This document shows positions 45,823 to 54,143 of a stretch of 64,000 bases of DNA, one piece after another. The stretch comes from Bradyrhizobium daqingense (GTDB lineage Bacteria > Pseudomonadota > Alphaproteobacteria > Rhizobiales > Xanthobacteraceae): positions 2,900,001 through 2,964,000 of the forward strand of contig NZ_CP088014.1 of assembly GCF_021044685.1 (NCBI RefSeq). The letters are read 5' to 3'. Each line of letters opens with the position of its first letter. The first letter of the stretch is position 1. Made by a program: the position numbers and the translations under genes. The notes below the pieces were generated by a model. That model had not been told where the DNA came from. It saw nothing but the letters and a program-made list of their open reading frames with translations, and ran no database searches.

Positions 45823-46823
45823 TGCATCACCTCATTGTCGATCTGGCCGCGCTGGACATAAGCGAGCGTCAGCTCGGCGAGAACAGGCGCGAGCAGGAAG
45901 CCATGACGGTAGAGCCCGTTGACGCTGATCCGGCCGCCGCGGACGCCGATGCGCGGCAGGTTGTCGGGGAAGGCCGGACGCAGGCCCGAGCCGAATTCGA
46001 CGATGCGGGCCTCGCCGAACGCGGGATGCACGGCATAGGCGGCACCTAACAGCTCCAGCGCGGAGCGGACGCTGACGCCGGTGTCTTCCGCCTCGATCGA
46101 GGTCGCGCCCAGCATGAACAGGCCGTCCTCGCGCGGGATGACGTAGAGCGGCCAGCGCGGATGGATCAGCCGCACCGGGCGCGACAGCTGCACCTCGTCC
46201 GTCTCGATCAGGATCATCTCGCCCTTGACGCCGCGCAGCTCGCTTTGCTCGTCGCGCGCAGAAAGACCGCGGCAGTCGATCACGATGCCGTCCAGATCCT
46301 TGGCGGCGACATCGCTGGAGAACTTGATGGTGCCGCCGGCAGCCTTGATGCGCTCGTGCAGCTTGGGCAGCACGCGGCGCGGCTCGACATGGCCTTCAGT
46401 CGGAAAGAACAGCGCGTCGCGGAAGCGGCCCTCCAGCGACGGCTCCAGCGCGGCGAGGCCGGCGGCATCGAGCCGCTGGTGGCCCTCGGTCATCCGGGCG
46501 AAGCGCTCGAAATCGTTGCGCTCGCGCGGATGGGCGACGACGAGCGAACCGTTGAACGGCGTATCGGGCAGCTCGCGCCGCCAGATATCGAGGGAGCGCA
46601 AGCCGAGGCGGCTGATGATGGGCTCGGCGACCTCGGCCTCGCAATAGGGCGCGAGCATGCCGCCGGCCCAATGGCTGGTGGCATCGGTCATCGCGGCGTC
46701 ACCGCGCTCGTGTAGGGTCACGGCATGGCCGGCCTGCGCGAACAACAACGCCTGCCAGGCTCCGGCAATGCCCGCGCCGATGATGGATACCGGTGAATCC
46801 GGTCGCTTGGTCGTCTGCAACAT
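45813..46823 (-). CDS. thiO: Glycine oxidase ThiO
   Basis: A 336-residue FAD enzyme of the DAO family. The Rossmann motif IIGAGIAGAWQALLFAQAGH is at about 14-33, HERGDA binds the adenine ribose, ATSHWAGGMLAPYCEAEV is typical of ThiO, and the C-terminal GSGLRPAFPDNLPRIGVRGG is the family end. It oxidises glycine to the dehydroglycine needed by ThiG. It is the first gene of the thi operon, and its ribosome site lies within the 3' part of a TPP riboswitch. Confidence 0.94.
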   Translation of the reverse strand: MLQTTKRPDSPVSIIGAGIAGAWQALLFAQAGHAVTLHERGDAAMTDATSHWAGGMLAPYCEAEVAEPIISRLGLRSLDIWRRELPDTPFNGSLVVAHPRERNDFERFARMTEGHQRLDAAGLAALEPSLEGRFRDALFFPTEGHVEPRRVLPKLHERIKAAGGTIKFSSDVAAKDLDGIVIDCRGLSARDEQSELRGVKGEMILIETDEVQLSRPVRLIHPRWPLYVIPREDGLFMLGATSIEAEDTGVSVRSALELLGAAYAVHPAFGEARIVEFGSGLRPAFPDNLPRIGVRGGRISVNGLYRHGFLLAPVLAELTLAYVQRGQIDNEVMQCA

Positions 46824-46827
46824 CCCT

Positions 46828-46935
46828 GTCCCTTCGCCGGCATGACCCGGATCAGGTTCAAAGGGTCACCGCGGTCCCGGGCGTTATTGCCCGTTTAGCG
46901 GTATCTCAGCTCCTCCTCGGAGCACCCCTCGGAAC
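46828..46935 (-). promoter_or_regulatory. TPP (THI-element) riboswitch
   Basis: Read on the minus strand, the leader has the conserved core: GAGGGGTGCTC, CTGAGATACCGC, then CCCTTTGAACCTGATCCGGG and TCATGCCGGCGAAGGGA. P1 can form between GTTCC and GGGAC. The purine-rich segment GAAGGGA used for thiO ribosome binding is in the 3' strand of the aptamer, four bases before the ATG region, so TPP binding should block translation initiation. Confidence 0.95.
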
Positions 46936-46981
46936 GGCTCTAATGTATGCCAGTGACGGACGGTGTCAACGCGTACGGCTC

Positions 46982-47062
46982 GTCATGCCCGGGCTTGTCC
47001 CGGGCCTCCACGTTCTCGCTGCCCGAAAGGCCGTGGATGGCCGGGACAAGCCCGGCCATGAC
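46982..47062. repeat. Palindromic repeat, GTCATGCCCGGGCTTG family
   Basis: A full copy, GTCATGCCCGGGCTTGTCCC to GGACAAGCCCGGCCATGAC with centre CCACGTTCTC / GCCGTGGATGG. It lies immediately downstream of the lytic transglycosylase stop. Confidence 0.85.
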
Positions 47063-47067
47063 GGCGA

Positions 47068-47634
47068 TCATTGACCGGGAACCTGCGCCCGCGCGTTGCG
47101 GACGCGTTGCGCCAGCTTGCGGTGCGACGGCGCGCCGAACATCGGCTGCGGGTTGCCGTTCGGCTCGAGCCAAGGCTGGCCGAAATTGCCCTGACCCATA
47201 TTGGTCTCGCCCATATTGGCGACCTGCACCATCTCCTGGCGCTGGCGCTTTGCAGCGTAGTAATAGCCGCCCGCGAAATAACGCACGGCTCGGGCGTGGT
47301 CGCCATTGGCGGCGCGGTAGGCGCCGGCGAGGTACTTCACGGCATAGGTGAGGTTGGTGTTGGGATCGCGCAGGCCGGCGGCATCGCCGGTGTAGCCGAC
47401 GCCGCGGGCGGTCGCGAGCTTGATCTGCATCAGCCCGATGGTGCCGCCGCGGCCGACGAGGTGCGGCTGATAGCGGCTCTCGCGCATGATGACGCGGTGC
47501 ACCAGCGCTTCCGGCACGCCATTGGCACGCGCATGGGCCGCGACCATCTCGGCGTATTCGGCCTCGCCGGCGAAGACGGCCTGCGGCAATGTCAGTGCGG
47601 CCGCGAGCAGCGCGGCAATGCGTAAAATCTTCAT
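47068..47634 (-). CDS. Lytic transglycosylase (SLT domain), short
   Basis: A 188-residue exported protein. The signal peptide is about 1-22 (IAALLAAALTLPQAVFAGEA). The SLT domain has the catalytic Glu in HRVIMRESRYQPHLVGRGG, the GLMQIKLATARGVGYTGDAA segment, and LTYAVKYLAGAYRAANGDHA. The rest is a short basic, Asn/Gln-rich tail. It cleaves peptidoglycan and could act in wall remodelling. Its length is near that of stand-alone SLT proteins. Confidence 0.92.
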   Translation of the reverse strand: MKILRIAALLAAALTLPQAVFAGEAEYAEMVAAHARANGVPEALVHRVIMRESRYQPHLVGRGGTIGLMQIKLATARGVGYTGDAAGLRDPNTNLTYAVKYLAGAYRAANGDHARAVRYFAGGYYYAAKRQRQEMVQVANMGETNMGQGNFGQPWLEPNGNPQPMFGAPSHRKLAQRVRNARAQVPGQ

Positions 47635-47865
47635 CGAAATGTTCCTCGGTCGAACGGACCTGCACCCTTGTGCGTTAGGCCGTGGGAAGACGGCGATGAT
47701 GTGGCGAAAAGTCGCCGGCGGCGATTTTCGCCGAGCGGTCGCTTTTACGACTTAAACCCGAGTCACGATCCGAACCGGTGGTGCGCGTCGACGCGACAGC
47801 AGGTTTGTCCCTTCGCGCATCCGCCCAAAAATCGCTCTTCGAAAACAGCATTTGGGAGGACGTCC

Positions 47866-48066
47866 ATGACCCGAGCAGACATCGGCGACATCCCCAAGCA
47901 GAACCCCTGTGCGCAATGTGGCACACCGATCCCGTTCCCTGACTGGATCGAGCCGGGCGAAGGACGCGTATCTTATCTTTGGGCCTGCCAGGCCTGCGGC
48001 TATCGCTTCGAGGCGGTGGCGATCTTCGAGCGCGAGGCCATCGCGCATCCGCCGCTCGCGGCTTGA
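47866..48066 (+). CDS. Small zinc-ribbon-like protein, 66 aa
   Basis: A 66-residue soluble protein with two CxxC knuckles (PCAQCGTPIPFPDW and WACQACGYRFEAV), suggesting one zinc ion. The ATG at 47866 follows GGGAGGA. The C-terminus ends one base before the start of the convergent histidine kinase gene's stop. Could be a small regulator or ribosome-associated factor; unassigned. Confidence 0.75.
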   Translation: MTRADIGDIPKQNPCAQCGTPIPFPDWIEPGEGRVSYLWACQACGYRFEAVAIFEREAIAHPPLAA

Positions 48067-49392
48067 TTACGCCGCCAGCCGCGGCTCCTGCCAAACCGGC
48101 AATTGCATCCGCACGATCAACCCGTGCGGGGCGCGATCGTGTAGCGACAGCTCGCCGCCATGGGCGAGCGCGATCGCGCGCGCGATCGACAGGCCGAGCC
48201 CGAAGCCAGTGGACTCGTCCATCGTGCGCGCATCGTCGCCGCGCACGAACGGCTCGAGCATTTCCTGCTTGCGCGCATCCGAGATGCCGGGGCCGTCGTC
48301 CTCGACGTCGATGACGAGCGTGGTGCTGGAGACGTCGAGGCGGATCGTGACCTCGGCGCCGAAGCGCACCGCGTTCTCTACGAGGTTGGTGACACCGCGA
48401 TGCAGGTCGTCGGGCCGCGCGGCGGCGGTCGCGGAGGCCGGTCCCTCGTAATGCACGACATGGCCCATGTCACCGAACTGGTCGGCGACGAGCTGGAGCG
48501 TGCTGGCGATGTCCACCAGCGTCACCGCCTCGACCTTGCGGTCGTTGCGCAGCAGCGACAGCACCGATTCCAGCATCGAGCGCATCTGGTCGAGGTCGAT
48601 CAGCATGCGCTTGCGGTTGCCCTCGTCCTCGATGAACTCGGCGCGCAGCCGCAGGCGCGTGATCGGCGTGCGCAGGTCGTGGCTGATCGCGGCGAGCATC
48701 CGCGTGCGGTCCGACATCAGCCGCGCGATGCGCTCCTGCATGCGGTTGAGTGCGCGCGCCACCGAGCGGATCTCCTCCGGGCCGCGCTCGGGCAGCGGCT
48801 CGGCGGCGCCGTCAAGACTGAAATTCTCCGCGGCCCTGGCGAAGGACGACAGCGGCGCGGCGAGCGCATAGGCCGCCCACAGGCCGAGCATGGTGACGCT
48901 GATCAGCGCGAACAGCAGCGTGATCATCCACGGTCCGCCCCAGAATCGCGGCGGACGGGGGCCGTGCTCGACGCGGCCCGCGATCATGGTGCCGTCAGAT
49001 AGTTCGACCGCGACACGCTGCGCGCCGTCCTGCGGCGCCAGCGCGACCACCCTGTACTGGGGACTAAGATGCCGTCGCACATTGCGCAGGTGGGGACTCT
49101 CACGATCGGCGGCGAGGGCGGCCGTTTCCGGCGCGAGGATCTCGATGTTCGCTTTGGGAAACGCGCGAGCGATATCGGCGAGAAGGCGCGGCCGCTCGCC
49201 TGCATCGGCACCGTTGAGCAGCAGGGCGGCATCGGCCAATTGGTGCGCACTGTCGGGCGGCTCGGCGCGGTCCGGCCGGCTGATCAGGAAGCTCGCGGTG
49301 AGGATCAGATGCAGCGCGACGATCGAGGCCACCACCAGAGCGGCGATCTGCCCGCCGATGCTCTTGAGGTGGAAGAAGCGGAACGGCATCAT
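48067..49392 (-). CDS. Sensor histidine kinase
   Basis: A 441-residue membrane kinase. TM1 is about 15-37, the periplasmic sensor about 38-153, TM2 about 155-180 (MITLLFALISVTMLGLWAAY), with HAMP about 180-232. HisKA contains H238 (LAAISHDLRTPITRLRLR). HATPase has an N box (VTNLVENAVRFG), G1 DVEDDGPGI and G2 GFGLGLSIARA. It is in an operon with the OmpR-type regulator 12 bp upstream. It resembles EnvZ/RstB-type kinases; the stimulus is unknown. Confidence 0.94.
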   Translation of the reverse strand: MMPFRFFHLKSIGGQIAALVVASIVALHLILTASFLISRPDRAEPPDSAHQLADAALLLNGADAGERPRLLADIARAFPKANIEILAPETAALAADRESPHLRNVRRHLSPQYRVVALAPQDGAQRVAVELSDGTMIAGRVEHGPRPPRFWGGPWMITLLFALISVTMLGLWAAYALAAPLSSFARAAENFSLDGAAEPLPERGPEEIRSVARALNRMQERIARLMSDRTRMLAAISHDLRTPITRLRLRAEFIEDEGNRKRMLIDLDQMRSMLESVLSLLRNDRKVEAVTLVDIASTLQLVADQFGDMGHVVHYEGPASATAAARPDDLHRGVTNLVENAVRFGAEVTIRLDVSSTTLVIDVEDDGPGISDARKQEMLEPFVRGDDARTMDESTGFGLGLSIARAIALAHGGELSLHDRAPHGLIVRMQLPVWQEPRLAA

Positions 49393-49404
49393 GACGGCCG
49401 TTCC

Positions 49405-50160
49405 TCAGCTGCTCAGGGGCGCGGTCACCGCTTCGGGACTTGCCGCTTCGGTTCGCGGCGTGAACAGATAGCCGCCGGAGCGCACCGTCTTGATGATGGT
49501 GGGGTCGGACGGATTGGGCTCGATCTTGCGGCGGATGCGGCTCACCAGCACGTCGATGGAGCGCTCGAACGAGCCGGTGTTGCGCCCTTGCGTGAGGTCG
49601 AGCAGGCTGTCGCGCGACAGCACGCGACCGGGCCGCTCGCAGAACGTCCTCAGCAGATCGAACTCGGCGCTGGTCACCGCGACGCGCGCGCCTTCGGGAT
49701 TGCGTAGTTCGCGCATGCGCAGATCGATACGCCAACCTTCGAAGGCAAGCGTGGAAGCGCCTTCGATCGAGCTCGCCGCCTGAGCCGCGGCCTGGCGGCG
49801 CAGCACCGCGTTGATGCGGGCGAGCAGCTCGCGCGGGTTGAACGGCTTCGGCAGATAGTCGTCCGCGCCCATCTCCAGGCCGACAATGCGGTCGACGTCC
49901 TCGCCGCGCGCGGTCAGCATGATGATCGGCGTCTGCGACTCCGCGCGCAGCTTGCGGCAGAGGCTGAGACCGTCCTCGCCCGGCAGCATGACGTCGAGGA
50001 TGATCAGGTCGACGCGATGGTCGGCCATCGCGCGCGACATCTCGCGGCCGTCGCTCACGGCGGTGACGTTGCAGGCGTTGTTGCGCAGGTATTTCGCAAT
50101 CAACGTCCGGGTTTCGCGGTCGTCCTCGACGACCAGGATGTTGGGATTGGGAATGGTCAT
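49405..50160 (-). CDS. OmpR-family response regulator
   Basis: A 251-residue response regulator. The receiver has acidic pocket D13/D14 (VVEDDRETR), phospho-acceptor D56 (LIILDVMLPGEDGL), and the Lys in YLPKPFNPREL. The C-terminal winged helix is of the Trans_reg_C type (SAEFDLLRTFCERPGRVLSR; the wing ends GGYLFTPR). The ATG at 50160 is used; the frame opens 44 codons earlier without support. It is partner of the downstream kinase, and divergent from the 50340 gene, a plausible target. Confidence 0.94.
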   Translation of the reverse strand: MTIPNPNILVVEDDRETRTLIAKYLRNNACNVTAVSDGREMSRAMADHRVDLIILDVMLPGEDGLSLCRKLRAESQTPIIMLTARGEDVDRIVGLEMGADDYLPKPFNPRELLARINAVLRRQAAAQAASSIEGASTLAFEGWRIDLRMRELRNPEGARVAVTSAEFDLLRTFCERPGRVLSRDSLLDLTQGRNTGSFERSIDVLVSRIRRKIEPNPSDPTIIKTVRSGGYLFTPRTEAASPEAVTAPLSS

Positions 50161-50339
50161 GCGCTTTGTTTGTCCAAGATTTGGGCCGAATGGCGAAGAA
50201 TTTTGTTTCAGGATGTTTCTGGAGGTCTTGCCGCAATGCCGGGACACGACCGGGCCGTGGAGCGGCAAGTTCTCGTTAAGGCCGTAAACCATACCGTGGC
50301 GCCGCTCGCGACGAAACCCGCAAGATCCACGGAGCCATC

Positions 50340-50927
50340 ATGACCTCGATTTCGGCGGCCTCCGCCGGCAGCCACCAATCGCCGCTGCAGCGGCTACAGC
50401 AGGAGTTGCAATCGCAAGTCTCCGCCGGCACGATCTCGTCGTCGGACCAATCCGCGCTTTCGACGGCGCTGACCGACATCGACACCGCACTCCAGCAGAG
50501 CCGCGCGAGCGACCAGTCGCGCGGCACGCGGCCCTCCAAGGACGAGATGCAGTCGAAGATCGACGACCTGATCTCGAACGAGGTGTCGAACGGGACGCTG
50601 ACCGCCGACCAGGCCGAGGAGCTGAAGAGCGTGTTTCAGTCCGCCTTCGCCAGTGGCCCGGGCGGGGCGGGTGGCCCCGGTGGAGCTGGCGGTCCCGGTG
50701 GAGCAGGCGGACCGCCGCCGGGCCCGCCGCCGGACGACAGCTCTTCGGATTCTACGACGACATCGTCGACCAGCAGCACGTCGACCGGGTCCACGACGGC
50801 CGAAATACTCCAGCAATTCCTCCAGGCGCTCCAGCAGTCCCAATCGTCGGCGTCGTCCTACGGCGCGAGTGGCAGCGCGTCGAGCGGCTCGAGCTTCTCC
50901 GCGCTGCTGATCGACTACAAGAGCTGA
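50340..50927 (+). CDS. Hypothetical low-complexity protein, 195 aa
   Basis: A 195-residue protein, no signal peptide. The N-terminal 95 residues are helical (SPLQRLQQELQSQVSAGTIS; SKIDDLISNEVSNGTLTADQ, an EF-hand-like linker region without clear calcium ligands). A Gly/Pro repeat follows (GGAGGP units at about 103-125), then a Ser/Thr-rich stretch and a C-terminal Gln/Ser region. Divergent from the response regulator gene. Similar proteins with Gly/Pro repeats occur in rhizobia; function unknown. Confidence 0.7.
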   Translation: MTSISAASAGSHQSPLQRLQQELQSQVSAGTISSSDQSALSTALTDIDTALQQSRASDQSRGTRPSKDEMQSKIDDLISNEVSNGTLTADQAEELKSVFQSAFASGPGGAGGPGGAGGPGGAGGPPPGPPPDDSSSDSTTTSSTSSTSTGSTTAEILQQFLQALQQSQSSASSYGASGSASSGSSFSALLIDYKS

Positions 50928-51018
50928 CCCCGGGCGACGCCAGGTCGGCGCGTGTCCTCGCCGCGATCATGCTTCACCCAGGGCGCATGATCGTCGGCGG
51001 GGAACCGTGCGCCGCAAA

Positions 51019-51043
51019 ATGTTCCTGAGTGACGCAGGAACAT
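51019..51043. promoter_or_regulatory. 9-bp inverted repeat upstream of PRC-barrel gene
   Basis: ATGTTCCTG and CAGGAACAT are perfect arms around a 7-base spacer, about 115 bp before the 51158 start. This could be an operator or a hairpin; no known box is matched with confidence. Confidence 0.35.
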
Positions 51044-51157
51044 CTCCCACTCGATATCGCGCTCGCGCAAAGCGCGACGAAATTGCCGCGCACAAGGAAC
51101 TGCGCGTGATCAGCGCTGTTTTCTCCGCACGAGTTTTTTGCTGAAGGAGAGGACAAC

Positions 51158-51691
51158 ATGATGAAGTCGATCGTTGCCGGCCTCGCCGGCACTGCCCTGC
51201 TGACGACCGTTGCGTTCGCGCAATCGCCGCCCGCCACCACCGACAAGGCGGCCCCTGCGGCCACCACCGCCACGACGACGTCCACGACCGCGTCCGGCCA
51301 GTGGCGTACGTCGAAGATGGACGGCCTGAAGGTCTACAATGAAGCCAACGAGAACATCGGCACGATCAACGACCTGCTGATGGACAAGAACGGCGACATC
51401 AAGATTGCCGTGATCGGCGTCGGCGGCTTCCTCGGCATGGGCGAGCATCTCGTCGCCGTGCCCTATGAGAAGCTGAAGTTCGTCAACGAGGCCGTCGCCT
51501 ACACCGGTACCGGCGCGAACCCGGGTGCCAAGCCCGCGGCGACCACCACCACGGGCGCTGCGACCGGCACCGACAACAAGCCGGCTGCGACCTCGACGTC
51601 GTCCACCTCGAAATGGTACCCGGACCACGCCGTGTTCAATGCCAGCAAGGACGAGCTGAAGAACATGCCGCAGTTCAAGTACTCGGAGTAA
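51158..51691 (+). CDS. Secreted PRC-barrel domain protein
   Basis: A 177-residue exported protein. The signal peptide is about 1-23 (KSIVAGLAGTALLTTVAFAQ), with a Thr/Ala-rich linker. The PRC-barrel occupies about 50-110 (WRTSKMDGLKVYNEANENIG, INDLLMDKNGDIKIAVIGVG, LVAVPYEKLKF). A Thr/Ser-rich tail ends FKYSE. AAGGAGAGG precedes the ATG. PRC-barrel proteins of rhizobia are often general-stress or envelope proteins; a specific role is unknown. Confidence 0.88.
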   Translation: MMKSIVAGLAGTALLTTVAFAQSPPATTDKAAPAATTATTTSTTASGQWRTSKMDGLKVYNEANENIGTINDLLMDKNGDIKIAVIGVGGFLGMGEHLVAVPYEKLKFVNEAVAYTGTGANPGAKPAATTTTGAATGTDNKPAATSTSSTSKWYPDHAVFNASKDELKNMPQFKYSE

Positions 51692-51720
51692 TGCGGCTCG
51701 ACTGACGACCCAAACGACGG

Positions 51721-51742
51721 GCGCCCGGTTTTCACCGGGCGC
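51721..51742. terminator. Intrinsic terminator
   Basis: GCGCCCGGT and ACCGGGCGC form a 9-bp stem with a T-rich loop, 30 bp after the PRC-barrel stop, followed by a T-containing stretch. Confidence 0.7.
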
Positions 51743-51769
51743 GCTGTCGCGTCTTTCACCTCGCATGCG

Positions 51770-51853
51770 GTCATGCCCGGGCTTGTCCCGGGCATCCACG
51801 TTCTTGGCGAGCCTAGGAAAGGCGTGGATGGCCGGGACAAGCCCGGCCATGAC
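51770..51853. repeat. Palindromic repeat, GTCATGCCCGGGCTTG family
   Basis: A full copy, GTCATGCCCGGGCTTGTCCC to GGACAAGCCCGGCCATGAC, with inner CATCCACGTTC / GGCGTGGATG. It lies between the PRC-barrel and binding-protein genes. Confidence 0.85.
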
Positions 51854-51897
51854 GCTGTGGAAGCTTCGGTAGCTCAACACCCTAGGCTTGCAAACGC

Positions 51898-53109
51898 TCA
51901 GTGCGTCACCAGCGGGCAGCCGCCCTTGTCGAGCGGCCGGAAGGCCTCGTCGCCGGGCACGGTTGCGATCAGCTTGTAGAGGTCCCACTCGCCCTTGGAT
52001 TCCTCGGGCTTCTTGACCTCGAACAGATACATGTCGTGGACCATGCGCCCGTCGATGCGGATCTTGCCGTTCCTGGCGAAGAAGTCGTTGACCGGCGTCG
52101 CGCGCATCTGCTCCATCACTTTCGGCGCGGCGTCGGTCCTGATGGCGTCGATCGCCTTCAGATAGTGCATAGTCGCCGAATAGAGCCCGGCCTGGATCAT
52201 GGTCGGCATGTGCCCGACCTTGTCGTTGAAGCGCTTCGAGAAGGCGCGCGTCTCGTCATTCATGTCCCAGTAGAAGGCGTCGGTGACGATCAGGCCCTGC
52301 GTCGCGTTGATGCCGAGCGCATGGGTGTCGGTGATCTCCTGCAGCAGGGCGATCATCTTCTGGCCGCCCTGGGTCAGGCCGAATTCGGAGGCCTGCTTCA
52401 GCGCATTGGTGGTGTCGCCGCCGGCATTCGCCAGCGCGACCACCTTGGCCTTGGAGGCCTGGGCCTGAAGCAGGAACGACGAGAAATCCGACGAGTTGAG
52501 GGGATGGCGGACCTCGCCGAGCACCTTGCCGCCGCTCTCCTTGACGACGTTGGCGGCGTCGCGCTGCAGCGCCATGCCGAAGGCATAGTCGGCGGTGACG
52601 AAGAACCAGGTATCCTCGCCGCGCTTCACCATGGCCTTGCCGGCGACGTTCGACAGCGCATAGGTGTCGTAGGTCCAATGCACGGTATTGGGCGAGCAGG
52701 CGACGCCGGTGATGTCGGACGAGCCGCCGCCGGAATTGATGTTGATCCTGTTCTTCTCGCGCGTCAGCGCCGAGACCGGCAGCGCGACCGAGGACGTCGG
52801 CACGTCGAAGATCGCGTCGACCTTGTCGTTGTCGTACCAGTTGCGGGCGATGTTGACGCCGACGTCGGGCTTGTTCTGGTGATCGGCCGCGACGACCTGG
52901 ACCGGCTTGCCCGCGACCCTGCCGCCGTAATCGGCTACGGCCATCTCGACCGCGACGAGCGAACCCTTGCCGGTCGCGTCCGCATAGAGGCTCGACATGT
53001 CGGTGAGCACGCCGATCTTGACGACATCGTCGGAGATCTGGGCCTGCGCCGCGCCTGACGTCGCGGCGAGGGCGAGGCCGGCCGCGACGGCGGCGATGAG
53101 TTTTTGCAT
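51898..53109 (-). CDS. Periplasmic branched-chain amino acid-type ABC binding protein
   Basis: A 403-residue exported protein of the Peripla_BP_6 (Leu/Ile/Val) family. The signal peptide is about 1-24 (AAVAAGLALAATSGAAQAQI). Then VVKIGVLTDMSSLYADATGK, then VVAADHQNKPDVGVNIARNW and VDAIFDVPTSSVALPVSALT, the family core. It probably captures an amino acid, aromatic acid or other organic substrate for an ABC transporter whose permease genes are not adjacent, so it may serve a remote system or sensing. The start is the ATG at 53109. Confidence 0.92.
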   Translation of the reverse strand: MQKLIAAVAAGLALAATSGAAQAQISDDVVKIGVLTDMSSLYADATGKGSLVAVEMAVADYGGRVAGKPVQVVAADHQNKPDVGVNIARNWYDNDKVDAIFDVPTSSVALPVSALTREKNRININSGGGSSDITGVACSPNTVHWTYDTYALSNVAGKAMVKRGEDTWFFVTADYAFGMALQRDAANVVKESGGKVLGEVRHPLNSSDFSSFLLQAQASKAKVVALANAGGDTTNALKQASEFGLTQGGQKMIALLQEITDTHALGINATQGLIVTDAFYWDMNDETRAFSKRFNDKVGHMPTMIQAGLYSATMHYLKAIDAIRTDAAPKVMEQMRATPVNDFFARNGKIRIDGRMVHDMYLFEVKKPEESKGEWDLYKLIATVPGDEAFRPLDKGGCPLVTH

Positions 53110-53318
53110 GGTTGTTGCTCCCTGTGTGTTGTTGTTGGGGCGTTGTTTGCGGGAGAAATCCTAACGTCTAACCGCAGCCGCAGTTAAGCGATCCGCGCCG
53201 TAGCAGAATGCAAAATAAGAGGGGGCGGGTGATGTTTCCGGGAGAAGGAGCAGTATCTCAAAGGCACGATGCCCGTTGCTGCCACCTTCTCACAAGGGGA
53301 GAAGGAGGAACGTGTCGC

Positions 53319-54143
53319 TCAGCCGCCCTTGAGCCGTTCGTTGCGCCGGCGCAAGGCTTCCAGCGTGGCGAGGAGGATGACCGAGACCGTCGTCAGGATC
53401 ACCGCCGCCGCCGTGATGGTCGGGCTGATGTTCTCGCGGATGCCGCTGAACATCTCGCGCGGCAATGTGCGCTGCTCGGGACCTGCCATGAACAGCACGA
53501 TCACGACCTCGTCGAAGCTGGTCGCGAAGGCGAACAGCGCGCCGGAGGCAAGGCCCGGCAGGATCAGCGGCAGGATCACGCGGCGGAATGCGTAGAGTGG
53601 CGAGGCACCGAGTGAGGCGGCGGCGCGCGCCAGATTGGTGTCGAAGCTTTGTAGTGTCGCACCGACCGTGATCACCACGAAGGGCGTCGCCAGCGCGGTG
53701 TGGGCCAGGACCAGGCCGAGATAGCTGCCCGTCAGCCCGATCGGGGCGAAGAAGAAATACAGGCCGACTGCGGTGATGACGCCGGGCACGACCACTGGCG
53801 ACAGCACGAAGGCCAGCACCAGCGGCTTGAACCGGCTCTTCCACTGCGCCAAGCCCAGCGCGGCGAGCGTGCCGAGCACCATGGACAGCGCCGTCGAGGC
53901 GACCCCGATGATCAGGCTGTTCTTCAACGCATTCATCCAGCGCGGCGAGTTGATGAAGTCGTCATACCAGCGCAAGGAGAGGCCCGGCAACGGATAGGTC
54001 AGGTACGAACCCGAACTGAAGGACAGCGGCATGATCGCAAGGATCGGCGCGATCAGGAAGATGAACACCAGCGTGGAGACGATGATCGTCGTGCTCCACG
54101 CGATGCGCTGGCTGGGCGTGCGAAGGGAAGACAGATCGCTCAA
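53319..54143 (-). CDS. ABC transporter permease, polyamine type (PotC-like)
   Basis: A 274-residue inner-membrane permease with six predicted helices. The EAA loop is present (LARAAASLGASPLYAFRRVI LP-type), followed by ASGALFAFATSFDEVVIVLF. The start is TTG at 54143, overlapping the TGA of the preceding permease by TTGA, with GGAGG ten bases upstream. It is the second channel subunit of the transporter encoded at 53.3-57.8 kb. Confidence 0.92.
   Translation of the reverse strand: MSDLSSLRTPSQRIAWSTTIIVSTLVFIFLIAPILAIMPLSFSSGSYLTYPLPGLSLRWYDDFINSPRWMNALKNSLIIGVASTALSMVLGTLAALGLAQWKSRFKPLVLAFVLSPVVVPGVITAVGLYFFFAPIGLTGSYLGLVLAHTALATPFVVITVGATLQSFDTNLARAAASLGASPLYAFRRVILPLILPGLASGALFAFATSFDEVVIVLFMAGPEQRTLPREMFSGIRENISPTITAAAVILTTVSVILLATLEALRRRNERLKGG

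Noticed and set aside
50640..50720. Tandem GGTGGCCCCGG-type repeats that look CRISPR-like
   Set aside because: They encode GGAGGP repeats in an open frame, units are too short and have no unique spacers.
51001..51025. GGAAC-type general-stress (EcfG) promoter upstream of the PRC-barrel gene
   Set aside because: A GGAAC is present, but the spacing to a possible GTT element is 14-15 rather than 16-17, so I did not call a promoter.
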